Source of the DNA: Whalleya microplaca
Lineage: Eukaryota; Ascomycota; Sordariomycetes; Xylariales; Xylariaceae
Assembly: GCA_022497155.1 (NCBI GenBank)
Contig: MU385717.1
Location: 620,001-684,000 of the forward strand
Length of the DNA stretch: 64,000 nucleotides
Reading direction: 5' to 3'
The notes under the pieces were generated by a model. It was not told the DNA's origin. It worked only from the letters and a program-made list of their open reading frames with translations, and searched no databases. Made by a program: the position numbers and the translations under genes. Shown here one piece after another: positions 1-11,200 of this stretch (the stretch's first letter is position 1; each line of letters begins with the position of its first letter).

Positions 1-440
1 TCGCCGATTACCTCTCGCCTCTCGGCTACAAGTTCTACGCCGCAGAGGAAGATGTCAAGCAGCTCCTTGAGTCAAAGACCAAGGACAAGGTTCAAGTGGA
101 CGTGATTGAGTTCCCCAAGGAAGACAAGCGGGCTCTCCGGGAAGTCTTCCAGAAGTACGATATCCGAGGAGTCTTCAACTTGGCCCTGGCCAGGGGGAAG
201 ACGACCATGGATGTCGACTACGTCATGCGACGAAATGCTGTCGACTTTGGCGTTCCATTGTTCATGGAGCCTCAGGTAAGCTACACCAAACTAAAATTCT
301 ATACCTGCTTTTTTAAACTAATTCATTTCTAGACCGCCATGCTCTTCGCCCAATGCATGCACGAGAAGTTACCCCGGAAAGAGGGCATCCCGTCCGAGGT
401 CCGCCGGTGGTCTGAGTTCCTCGGTGGCAAGCCGCTATAG
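1..440 (+). CDS. arg-3/CPA2: Carbamoyl-phosphate synthase, arginine-specific, large subunit (C-terminal end only)
   Basis: Only the 3' end is in the window; the 5' part lies before base 1. Two exons are visible, 1..275 (codon frame starting at base 3) and 333..440, joined by a 57-nt intron (276..332, donor GTAAGC, acceptor TAG). The 145 residues correspond to the C-terminal MGS-like allosteric domain of CPSase large chains, with the stretch YDIRGVFNLALARGKTT and the end RRWSEFLGGKPL. The large subunit makes carbamoyl phosphate from bicarbonate, ammonia and 2 ATP, working with a glutaminase small subunit. The protein stops directly after the MGS domain and has no aspartate transcarbamylase fusion. 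This favours the arginine-pathway enzyme (Neurospora arg-3, yeast CPA2), normally mitochondrial in filamentous fungi, over the pyrimidine multienzyme. No small subunit is seen here. Confidence 0.8.
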
Positions 441-1368
441 ATAACAAATACCCCCAATTCCTATTTTCGAAATGGAAAAAGACAAAAAAGAAAGAAGAAG
501 GGAAAACACCGACACCAGTGGCGTCTCACGACTCCTACACGATATCCACCCACCCCCCTTTCCACAGCCCGGACTGGTTGAGTTTGGCTTTGGCAGGCGT
601 TTATTAGTTTAGTTGGGATTATCCCGAGCTTGGTGTGTGTGGGAGGCGATGGGGGATTTGCTCAAAAAAGGGGGGTGAAGCGGCGGAGGGGCAGAATACA
701 TCCCGCGACGAATCTCACGATATTCGGGATACAGTTGGTAGGCATTAGGCATTAGGCATTAGGCATTAGGTATCTTCCTCTATCTAAATGAAATCAAACC
801 AGTAAAATCCAGGACTCGAGTAAAGTCTTGTCTAATATGTATCCGGCTGTCTCGGGGTGGCCAGTGTGTTAAATTGCCCTTTGCATCTGGCAGCAATAGA
901 ACTGTACACATAGCACGATAATGCCTCGTACTAGTTATCCATCGTCCTACCTTGTCAACGGATCGACCATGTCAAATACTTTTAAAAAAAGGCATGTCGT
1001 CCATGTCATCTTCACGGCGTAATACGACACAGTGTCCATCATTGTGAATCTACTTGATTCATCTTCCCGATTCTAGGAAACATCTATGACCAGGAGTAAA
1101 AGCGCAATTGGGTAGTTGACGGTAGCTCCTTTCCCCCCCCCTTATGGACGAAACTACCTTACTGTAGCCCCCTCCCCTGAGGCTAATGAATTCCTATGTA
1201 AGGCGTCCCATAAATCCCTTTCGTCAGACAGGCGCGATGATTCCCAGCCAAGACCACGATTCGCGGCCTCGATCTATCTCCCATCCATCGTCCATCGCCC
1301 ATTCCACCCGCCCACACCGATTGTTGAATCATTTCCTCTTCCTTCCTTTTCTTTCATGCTTTTTTGTT
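441..1368. other. Convergent 3' intergenic region with a short heptamer repeat
   Basis: This is the 3' spacer between the CPSase gene (+) and NPL4 (-). It holds about 4.5 tandem copies of TAGGCAT at 739..770 and pyrimidine-rich tracts near 1125..1170 and 1270..1370. Small open frames here show no protein-like composition. No gene or RNA was recognised. Confidence 0.6.
739..770. repeat. Tandem heptamer (TAGGCAT)n
   Basis: About four and a half perfect copies of a 7-bp unit, in the 3' spacer of the CPSase gene. It is a simple microsatellite and no function is implied. Confidence 0.9.
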
Positions 1369-3706
1369 TCAAAAATACTTTGAACTAGTACTTTGCTTCG
1401 GGTCGTCCATCTCCTCGTGCTCGGCACGCCGGTAGTAGGGTCGGTTCTCGTTTCGCTCGTTCAGCCTAACGGCAGCAAGACGCTTAGTAAGCGGTTCACC
1501 GGATGATCTAGCAGCAGCAACAGAAGACGAGGAGGACGACGACAACGGTGATGCAGAAGGCGCTCCACTACCCACACCGCCACGACCACCACCACCGAAA
1601 GCACCGCCTCTCCCAGCACCACCGTTCGCCAGCAGAGCAGGAGCAGCTGCAGCTGCAGTGCCCCCATCGTCACTTGAGGGACGAGGGCGCTTCTTTCTAT
1701 CGGGGAGTTTCTCACCAGACGATTGTAGGATGACTTCCAGAGTCTGCCAGCCGGGCTTGGAGAAGAGCTGGTACGTGTCGGCGAGGTCGTGCGTCGTCGC
1801 TACGCGACAGAGGAGAGCCTCTTCTTCCTGTTTTATCTATTAGCCTACATAATCTACTAAATTGCCGAAACGGTTGAAGTCATAATGTCCAAATAAATAA
1901 TACCTTTGATAACGCGCCTATGCCGTGTATGAAGTTGAGCAGGTGGAAATCCGAGAGCGAGCCGAGCTTGTTGCCGCCGGCGGTGTCGAGGGCCTTGGCG
2001 ACCGACTTCAGCTGCTGGCTCTCGCCCATGACCTCGCGGTTCTCGATGGGGAAACTAGGGGTGTTAAACATGGGGTTGGGCTGCGCCGGGAAGCCGTGCG
2101 TCAGCGTCACGAACAGATATTCGACCGGGAAGGAGGGCTTGGCGTTTTCTTGCACGTTTGCGCCGTATTCGTTAATCTTGCGATAGAATACCTCGGGGAT
2201 ATACCGTGTCCGACTGGCTGACCCGTCGTCTTCCTCCTCTTCTCGGACGAGCATCACGTTGGGATCGGCTGATGGCTCGATGAGGTCCGCTCGCACCATT
2301 TCGATGGCTTCGTTCGAGACCTGGTAGGATGATATGGATATCTGACCTGTCTCGTCGCCGGAAATGAGACACGTCACGAAGTTGGAGCCAAATCGTCCAG
2401 TGTCACTCCACTTGGTTGGTTTGGGGTGTTGAGCCTGTAACCGCGCGGCGAAGCAAATTTCTAGAGATGAGAGGTAATATGAATCTGCATGTCTCTTGCA
2501 AATAACACTCCCGTCGCCATTGCCCGCATCGAGCAGATCGGTAAAGATAACCCCGACCTGTTCGAGTCCACATAGCTTGGCAACCTCGTTCACAGCAGCC
2601 TCGTTTTCGAAGGGGTTCAGCGTGACTCCGTCGACCTCGTCCACCTGCGGTACCTCGTAAATAGCCTCAACGATGGCCTTAACACCAAGAGGCACTTCGG
2701 TATACTCGGCGTAACGACCGTAGAGGTAGCCAATTCGCTGTTCCCCCGTTCTTCGCCAGGCGTCAATGAAGGAGTTGACAAGCTCGAATGAAGCAAACTC
2801 GACGTGGTCCACCATACGGAAGGTCTGCGGCTGTAGGGTTATAGCGCTCGGTTGGCACTTGGTGCAGATGCCCTCGGGCCACGGCGGGTGACCCGAAGGA
2901 CAATCTCTCTTGACTCTGAAGAAGGGCTCTTTCAGGGGCGGAATAAATGAGCTCCCTAGTTCGGGCTTGTTCGTTGCTGAGTTGATTTTTCTCAGATAGG
3001 AGTGGTATGATAGGTACTTGATTTTCTTGTCGGCAAGGTATTGGGGATTAAAAGGATCCAGGGGCATGCAGTAGTCGCACATGCCCTTCGGACCATGCTT
3101 GCACATTCGGTCTCTACCTCGAGAGATCTTTCCATCCTGCCTATCCAAGCGATCGTCGAGCGCCGACTGCTTCACCACCTCCCAGGGGTTCTTGATGATT
3201 TGCGTAGGGGACGTCAGCGGCGGCGGATCGACTGGGAGGTCTTCTGTGGGCAAGATAGGTTTCCCGTTGAGTCTGTTCGTGGATGACAGGGTGGTAGAAG
3301 AAGCTGCGGGGGCGCCGTTTGCATGTCCATTGACAACACTATCCTGGTGCTGGTAGTTGATGAAGATCAAATCTCCATGGCTATGCGCATATTAACACAG
3401 AAGGAACGCTAGACGGGGGTCCAGGAGAGTAGTGTTGTACTTCAAACCTATCTGCGCCAACTTGAACATGGCAATATCCCTCAATTTCTTGGAATCTTTG
3501 GCTTGCGGGTCCGGGGACATGGTGATGGTGTTGGGGTCGACGGTGGGTGGCAAATGCGCCATGAGCTGTGTCTAGAGTTAGCATGGCGGTTGGCTACATA
3601 GATAATCGATTCATGGGCATACCTCGCGGCCAAGGTCCGAGAAAGAATCATCCTCCTCGACGTTGATTCGGATCATGCCATCCGGCCCTCGAAGTCGCAA
3701 CAGCAT
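1369..3706 (-). CDS. NPL4: NPL4, cofactor of the Cdc48-Ufd1-Npl4 segregase
   Basis: Four exons on the minus strand: 3706..3623, 3571..3441, 3380..1904 and 1827..1369, with introns of 51, 60 and 76 nt; 716 residues. The joins restore the N-terminal ubiquitin-like region (start [14 protein letters not shown]) and the motif [10 protein letters not shown]. Two Cys-rich zinc sites follow: Cys165, Cys173, Cys176 and Cys232/His236/Cys244/Cys247. The Npl4 MPN-like domain comes next (about residues 260-430), then the conserved C-terminal motif [14 protein letters not shown] and a Gly/Ala/Ser-rich tail. Npl4 binds K48-linked ubiquitin chains and recruits substrates to Cdc48/p97 for ERAD, membrane-bound transcription-factor release and chromatin extraction. 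The acceptor of intron 1 could instead be six bases further on (CAG), which would drop Thr-Gln. Family assignment is firm. Confidence 0.93.
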
Positions 3707-4778
3707 GGTGACGGAGTCAAGTGCAACTACCTAGAAGAGGAAGTAGATGGATGTGGTCACATGGGATGAGTAGGCAAAGAGAGAATGACTTGGCGGGAGT
3801 TTATAACAGTCGAGGACAAGAGAGTTGAATAAGGTGGCGGAGAAAGATGCGGAATTCGTCAGATTGCTTTGGATAGATTCGAGATTCGCAGTTGGCCGAT
3901 ACATGAAATGTATGTACATGTAGGTTCTCCGTCAGGCACTGACGGCTGATGACGCGCGCTGTGGGCTGCTATCCCCGCGACTAGAGCTTATGGTGGCCCA
4001 AGCTCCTAACTCACACACAACTACATGTATGCACCTACCAAGGCTCGATGTACCTTATTCAGTTATTCAACGGATGATGACTGCATATTGTATCAAGACA
4101 GTCAGCCCCCGACCGTCAGGACTGAGGAAATACCTGACAAAGTCGGATTACGAAAGTCATCATTTATGACCTATGCACACTTAGGACAGACACACCGCTG
4201 CTGCAAGTGATTTAAAATCCTCGGAGCAGAAGCTACATTTATTTTCTGTTGTTGAGTTACCTGTTCCCCTTGATCATAGCTAGCAACAGTTCAACCACGA
4301 CATGCGACCACTTTTTTACTGCAAAAGAATTCCTGTGCGCGCGATCCGTGGAACTCCCACCTCCCCCAAACTGGAAAATACTCAGCAAGAAGTGACCTTT
4401 TTCACCATCTCTCCTGTCCTCTCATGATCGGTCCAGCAGTGGGCGGCATAGTAGCTAGTCTTCGGGAAAACGAGTCGGCTTCATTTTCCTCGAGACTTTT
4501 GCTTGCCTTGCCTTGCCTTGCCAGATATCACCCCTTTCTCTCTGGTCCTGTGACTTTCTTGCTGTGAATGAAATATTGTTGTCTACTTTACATGGAATGG
4601 AAAAAAACATCCTGGGCCCAATTACTGAGTTGTTCGCCCCGTTCGGTCAGTGGAGCGACTGATTGCCATCATCCGAATCGAACCCGCGCGCGTAGCAATG
4701 GAGCCAGCCTATCTTATAGTCCCAAACGCCCCATATTTGCCTGACGTCTTCCAGGCATCAAAATCATCAGCTCGTCGT
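3707..4778. other. NPL4 upstream region
   Basis: The region between the NPL4 start and the 3' end of the PWWP gene holds the NPL4 promoter. A short (CCTTG)n run lies at 4502..4522. An antisense-looking T-loop string near 4672..4690 has no pairable stem and is not a tRNA. No coding sequence was recognised. Confidence 0.55.
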
Positions 4779-7112
4779 TTATGCAGTCGATTCGACCTTT
4801 GCTGCCTTATCTGAAGGCACAGCAGCCGCCTAGATATAGTTAGTATGATGGCGCCAAATGTCAAGCTGCCCTGTGTAGAGACGACCAAGGGAGAAAGCTA
4901 TGGTTATCACATACCTCTGCACTATCTGCTTTCTTCTCGCTTGTTGCCTCGGTTTCGGCCTCGGCCTCTTCTCCAGAACCTTCGGCTTTCACAGCGGCCT
5001 TTTCAGGCTCATCCGCGGTCTCAGTCTTGGTCTCCTTCACGCCGTTGGTGGACTCCTTTCCACCTTTGGATGAGCCACCAGACGCACCGTTAACGCCGTT
5101 AGCAGTTGCTGGGGTTGCGCTGGGAGCTCCTCCATCAGTAGCCAAGAGCTTGTTCCACTTGTCCAATAAGGTCTGCGAACGCGGCTTGAACTGGTATTCA
5201 CCCTCTTTCGGGATCGTCTCCAGTTTCAGGATGGCCTTGAGAACCTTGTTGATCTTGGTCACTCGGATGATACTGACCTCCAAGTCCGGGAATGTCTCGA
5301 GCTTAGCGAGGAACTCGGACATAGACTTCATCTCCTCCTCCTTTGGCTCCTGGTCACGGAGCAGAAGACCCTTCTGGAGCCGGTGTCGTAGGAACAGAAT
5401 TTCTTTCTGAGAATCAATTAGTAAAAATCTACTAGGCATCTGTAAAAATTAGCTTACCTCCTTGCGCATGTGCTTCTCCTCCGGGGTCAACTCAGGCTCC
5501 TTAGGCGCCGCAACCTCCTTGTCCTTATCACTGTCGGACTTCTTGCCACCCTTGGACTGTTTTGATTTGACCTTGACCGACTTGGAGGCCGATTCTTTGG
5601 GCGTCGGTGATTGAGTCCCATTCGCAGCCTTCGCAGAAGAGTTCGTCAACTTTATCTTCGGCTTCTTCACAGACTCGGAGCGTTGGGGAGTCTGGGCTCA
5701 TTGTTAGTATACCACGGCACATAAATGGCAATATGTATGTATAAACTTACGCTGTTCTCATCCTCAGCCTTACGCTTCTTGGACTTCGGCTTCTTCTCAG
5801 AGGGCTCTGCCTCAGCAGCCTCGTCGGCATCGACATCGGCCATCTCAACGTCGCCATCCTCGTCGGCTGCAGCAGTTTCAGCTGCCTTGCCCTTCTTCGG
5901 CGTCTTCTTGGCCTTCTTGGCCTCTAGCTTGGCAAGGCGCTGCTCCTCAAATTCCTGGAGCACATCCTTGTAGTATTGTAAAGGCTTCTCCTCGGCAGCA
6001 AGTAGATGAGCATTCTGAAGATCCTTGCGCATCTTCGTTGTGATCAGACTAGCAACAGTTTCCGGGTCCAGATCGAATAAATCGGTATTATTGGTCCACG
6101 AACTACCAAAATAATTAGTATAAGCTTACGTATCATGGAATTGGGCAGGATCGTCATACAATTCATTGGTGTGGAGATACATGACGGGGAAAGATCGGTC
6201 TGCGATCCTCTTGCCACCGTCAGCAAAATCCTCGCGGTAGCTACCATCGGGACGAGCGGCTGAGACTGGTCTCGAGCCTAGCATAGATTGCGGCAGCATC
6301 GACTCGTCGGCAACGACCACAGGCCACAATGGGAAACCCTTCAACTTGGCGAAATAGTGATCGCCCGGCTTTGCATCGACGTGTAGTATCTTGGCCTTGC
6401 TGCTCTTCTTGTTCAGCTTCTTGCCCTTGCTCGGGTCCGCAACGCCTGAGGATTTACGGCGTCCCTTGGACTTGTCTCCGGGTGTTGCAGCCTCCGCGTT
6501 TGCAGAAGCACCCTCGGCGGCAGTAGTAGCTGCTTCGTGATCTGCATTGGAGGAGGCATCTGTAGGGTTCTCTGCCTCAGCCTTAGACTCGGCAGCCGGC
6601 ACATTGGCCTCCTCGGTTGTGTTATCTGTCATCTCCACGTCGGTATCAGAGGGCTTTTCCCGCGAGGAGGTGGGGACTGTGGCTGTCTCGGTGGTTGCGG
6701 TGGCAGGCTCTGGAAGGGTTGTTGTTAGTAGATGAACTGTGTAGATAGAGATCATACGCGCGTAGTAGAAATAAAGTGAGGGTGCTAAGACGGCACTAGT
6801 CTCTCGAGGTGACACAATGTGTTTATATATACCAAGAGAGCCAAGCTCCGTCCCGGCGCCCTTGATGCATTGACAAGTAGGCACGTTTCGCGGTCACAAC
6901 TTACCTTCAGCTTCAGCAGGCTTCTCGGCAGGCTTGTCCTCCTCCGTCTTGGTAGTGTCAGCGTCTGTGGCAGGTGCAGACTCGGCGTCAATTGGCTTCG
7001 CATCTGCGACAGGCGCGACAGGCTCCGAGGCAGCTCCCTCCGCGGCGGTGGCAGGAGAGGTGGATTCCGAGGGCTGCGCGACGGCAGCTTGTGCAGCTGT
7101 CTCGTCAGACAT
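4779..7112 (-). CDS. PWWP-domain chromatin protein with a TFIIS-N/LEDGF-like helical domain
   Basis: Six exons on the minus strand: 7112..6905, 6709..6130, 6048..5751, 5691..5458, 5406..4915 and 4829..4779; 620 residues. Two introns carry the branch string ACTAAC close to the acceptor. The order is: an Ala/Glu/Pro-rich acidic N-terminus; a Lys-rich patch; a PWWP domain from about residue 180 (GDHYFAKLKGFPLWPVVV, so PLWP in place of PWWP); a long charged linker; and a helical region at about 441-530 (LRHRLQKGLLLRD, then SIIRVTKINKVLKAILKL) resembling TFIIS N-terminal/LEDGF-IBD folds. An acidic Ala/Glu tail follows. PWWP domains bind H3K36-methylated nucleosomes, so a role in transcription-linked chromatin reading is likely. 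Its nearest functional analogues are S. pombe Pdp-type proteins and animal LEDGF/HRP-2, but I cannot fix orthology. The last 17-codon exon was chosen because its acceptor follows a good branch site and it gives a short in-frame end. Confidence 0.8.
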
Positions 7113-7759
7113 GATGGGGGACGTGTGTGGATGATGTCAGATGAAATACGACGATGACCGCGATGTGGGCGCGCGACACAGCTAATGGCGACTATCTAAC
7201 CTTGGGAAGGGTTGGCGGTGGAAGTTGTGTGTTGACAGGCGACGCGTCAAGTCAAGTCAAGTAACTATGTGATGGTGTAAAGCCGGGGAGGTGATGGGAA
7301 GGCGATGGCGTCGGGGCGACAATAGCCTGGTGCTGGGGATGAAAGGTTGCAATTGAAGGGCGCCGGTGGATGGGGGTGGGTTGGGAAAATCACGGAACAA
7401 CAAAAAAAAAGATGGTCGTCGAAAAGTGAGATGGGTTAAGAAAAAATCCCAAGGACGGGAAGCCTGTGCTCTCATTCGATTGGGATGTACGCAATAGCTC
7501 ATACCCGTGCACGTGACCTGTAGAGATGGCGTTTCTATGTACTGCGGACGGTTGTAGAGTTGGTTGTGGCCGGTACGGGACGTGTGGTGCGGTGCGTGGG
7601 TCTTACAGAGAAGGTGGTAAGGTAACGCCAACACGCCTGACCCGAACGCCTGACCTGTTGGAAATACATAACCAATACTGACCCTATGTATGTACCAATA
7701 CCCTCCCTAACAGCCAACCCGTTCATTGCCATCTGCGTCCATCTGCTTTCATCAACATT

Positions 7760-7794
<35 letters not shown>

Positions 7795-8237
7795 TGTAAT
7801 CCATCTATCTCCAACCTCCTCATCCCCCACCCCGTGCTTGCTAGGTAGTCACCATATGTATGTTCCGCAGCTTGTCTAAGCCACCATCTTGAAAAGACTG
7901 ATAGACAGCATAGCACAATGTAGCATAGCCAACAAGGCAACAACAACAATGCCCTTCTTTATCCGGCCAATTCACATCACACACCACACAGCCCCATCAT
8001 GTCCGCACAATTCACTTCTCAGTCACAACACTGTCTGCGACCAGTAGAACCAGTTGCTAATAAAGAATCTGGAAACAATTTGAAAACATCTTGAACTATA
8101 CCTGCTTTATTTCTCCATAGGATCGATCCATGGCCCTTGAGTGCCTTCCTTTGCTATATGTACAGTGAGATCTTCTCGGTGAACGGGTATATCCCCACCT
8201 GGACACAGTCCACAGTCCACAACTCTGTCGTGGGTTT
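7113..8237. other. PWWP-gene promoter and BRR2 3' region
   Basis: An intergenic region of about 1.1 kb upstream of the PWWP gene and downstream of BRR2. A clear (CCTG)n microsatellite lies at 7761..7796, and short A-tracts around 7400. Frames crossing the repeat encode runs of QAGR and are artefacts of it. No gene was recognised. Confidence 0.6.
7761..7796. repeat. (CCTG)n tetranucleotide microsatellite
   Basis: About nine near-perfect copies of a 4-bp unit, decaying to TGTCTG at the right end. It is likely length-polymorphic. It lies about 650 bp upstream of the PWWP gene start. Confidence 0.95.
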
Positions 8238-8250
8238 CTATTCGTCATCC

Positions 8251-8282
<32 letters not shown>

Positions 8283-11200
8283 GTCCACGTCCATTCCCTC
8301 TGCAACCGTAACGGAAAAGGTAGGTTCCTGGTCCACGCCTACGTAGCTATCGCTCATCAGGAATAGCTTCAGGTCGTGTTTGCCCGGTGTAGGAACCGTG
8401 TACTCCAGCTTGACTTTGAGCTGTCGGCTGATTGTGACTCTCTTGATCGCAAGCAGAGTCTTTGTGCTCTCCTCTCCGACAATCAACCACCAGTTCTCCA
8501 TCTTTTTGACCGGATAGAATGGAGCATGAACTGTAGCATCAACCTCTCCATCCTCCTCATCCACTTCACGCTCTATCTGGACATTTATGTAGGCTGGCTC
8601 TCCGGCATGGATGCTATCCTCATCCAGAAGCTCGAATTCGAGAGAGATGTCCGGGTACTTGTTGTTTGTGAAGGCAGCCGCTTGTGCCAATTGACTTTGC
8701 GACAAGCCCAGTCGCTTAACGAGAGCGGCATAATTGCTATTCTCCTCGGGATTCATTGCTTCCATGAAGTCGAAGATATCATTAATGCTACAACACGTCA
8801 AGTTAGTATCCTGATTATTGAAGCCATTGGACGATACATACCCAAACTCATTGGCCACCTTGACCACCTCCGGAGTGAAATGAGGAATCTGTTTCAAGGG
8901 ACTATCGCGATCCCACATAGCTTGAACCACCATTTGTGACATTTCCATGGCATTCATAGCGTTGAGATGCCCGTCAGAGGAGAGAACATCAACAGTTGCA
9001 CTCAGAAGGCTCAGTATTTTCGAGACAACTAGTTCCTGATCTTTGGCCAAATCGATAGGCAACTGCATTCTGGAAAAGTGTGCTTGCAGTAGCACAAATG
9101 CCTTGAAATGCGGCGAGTCATATGCTGGCTCGGACATTTTGACTGGCACTCTATCGTAGATGCGTCGGAGCAAGTTGTTCTCGTGACGTCGGATCTGTAT
9201 CGACTCGAATTCAGTAGCCGAAGTTACAATCTCGAGGATTCCCTTGAGCTTCGTTCTTGTAGTCAGTGACAGCAAGAATGTCTGCATCGTGATATACGAA
9301 ATATTGTAGTAAGCTGCGATCATTGCCGCATTCTGAGGAGCGACAGTACCATCGTCTTCGTCAAAGTCGATGATCTTAGATTCAGTAAGCTCCTTTAGAG
9401 TAGTCTCGACGAGGTCAGAGAGGTAGTTGCTCAAGCCATCATGCGTGGGACTAGTCAAACTGTAGTAGCTAGGGTTCGCCAGGAGTCGGCGGTAGAAATA
9501 TGTGAATGTTGTCCAGTTGATCGCATCCTCCGCAGATTCAATCATCTTAGTGCTGACTTCCGTAACGAAGGCATCATGCATGAAATTGTGAAGATGCGAC
9601 TCAACTGGGAGCGCCTCGTTTAGGAACTTTTTGAAGTATTCCCTTTTGACAGCCGGGACCATGAGAACGCCCCGGCTTCGACCATCTTGGGATGGGCGCA
9701 GGGCTTTCCCAAACATCTGCAGCACCTCACTCAGCTGATAGTCGACATAGCGATGCTCGCGACCCTCGAAATATTGTGTACCCATCAGCACCACCAAGTG
9801 CGCAACGCAGTCCAGCTCCCAGCACACATCACGAGATGCAACCAAGACTTGAATTGCGCCTTGCCTGTACAAATGCAAGACAATGCGCTTGTCACTTTGG
9901 CTGAGCGCTTCATGGTAGTAGCCAACACCATGAGAAAGTGCTTCAGCCAAAGCTTCTTCGTGGACACGCTCTAGGAGTGGACGTAATTGATCCACGTCCA
10001 CATGCAAGAATCGGTCCTCGTCATCATCTGCTAGACAAGCCGCCAGAATGTCTCGAGCACTCGACCTCGTTTGTTTCCGGCTCGGGACGAAAATCAGCGC
10101 AGGCTGGTCGGAGGATAGTTCTGTGATTGCAAGATACGTTGGCTTTGCCATTGCAAGCATGAGGGATGGGAAATGAGGGATCGAGAATGACTGAATACGG
10201 AGTTCCAGTGGTACAGGCCGGACATGTGGGCTGAAGTTATATATATCCTTCTTCTTAGCATCAACCCAGTCCCCGATGTCCCGGGCACTAGCAAGCGACG
10301 CACTCAGCCCAATTATCCTCGTTGCCAAACTGGCGGTGGTACGGATGTAGAGCATGCGAGAGACTATGATCTCGTAAATATACCCGAGCGGTCCGCCAAG
10401 GAGGTGCAGCTCGTCCGCAATGAATAGCTCAACAGTGAGAATATTCTTGCGTCTCTGCCATTGTCGAGATAAAACATCCCATTGCGCTGGGGTGGCCAGG
10501 ATGAGGTCTCCCTTCTCGAGCAATTTCAGGTCCGTTGCTGTTTCTCCAGTGAGCTTGACTATTTCCTTGCCTCCACGAAGGTGACTGAGCCGCTTTTGCC
10601 AGTCTTGATGCCTGATGTCAACAAGCTCCTGGAATGGTGCTATGTAGACAGCCCGGCCAATCTCTGGTTTGGACCAATAACGAAGAATGGCGAATTCAGC
10701 ACATACGGTCTTCCCACTGCCAGTTGGAGCCCCTATCAAGACATTATCATCCGTCGTATAGAGTGAGTTGAAAGTCTGAGTTTGGATTTTGTTGAAATAG
10801 CTCCAGTCCTGGTAGAGACTAGCATAGTCCTTCGCTTTCAGAGCGGCAACCGGTAACGGTTGTAGATCCAAAAGCTGGGTGTGAGGCGGGAACTTCTCTG
10901 GAAGAATAAGCTTTTGGAATGAGACTGGTAACCTTGTCTCGGAATGCATCCATCTGTCAGAGATTACGGAGATGAAGTAATTGGGGGGCATAGGTTCTGT
11001 GATTGGGACCGTGAAATCCACTAGATGCTCATTAGAATCAGACACGGCATAGTCCTTTCGAAGAAGAAACTGGTCATAGAATAGTATGTCCTCGCCATCG
11101 CAGTCTTCAACGATGATCCAAAAGCTCTCGGCAGATCCATGCACTTCGTCGTCCCATTCAAAATTGGGTGTGATCGCCAATTCAACTCGAAGCATAGAGC

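Noticed and set aside
1116..1388. 90-codon frame in the NPL4 3' region
   Set aside because: Translation of pyrimidine-rich spacer (Pro/Ser/Phe runs) overlapping the NPL4 stop; no support as a gene.
4660..4700. Possible tRNA T-loop string (GAATCGAACCC)
   Set aside because: Neither strand offers a pairing T-stem, anticodon arm or acceptor around it.
9785..9967. Assorted short frames on both strands inside BRR2
   Set aside because: They are shadows of the helicase coding sequence in other frames.
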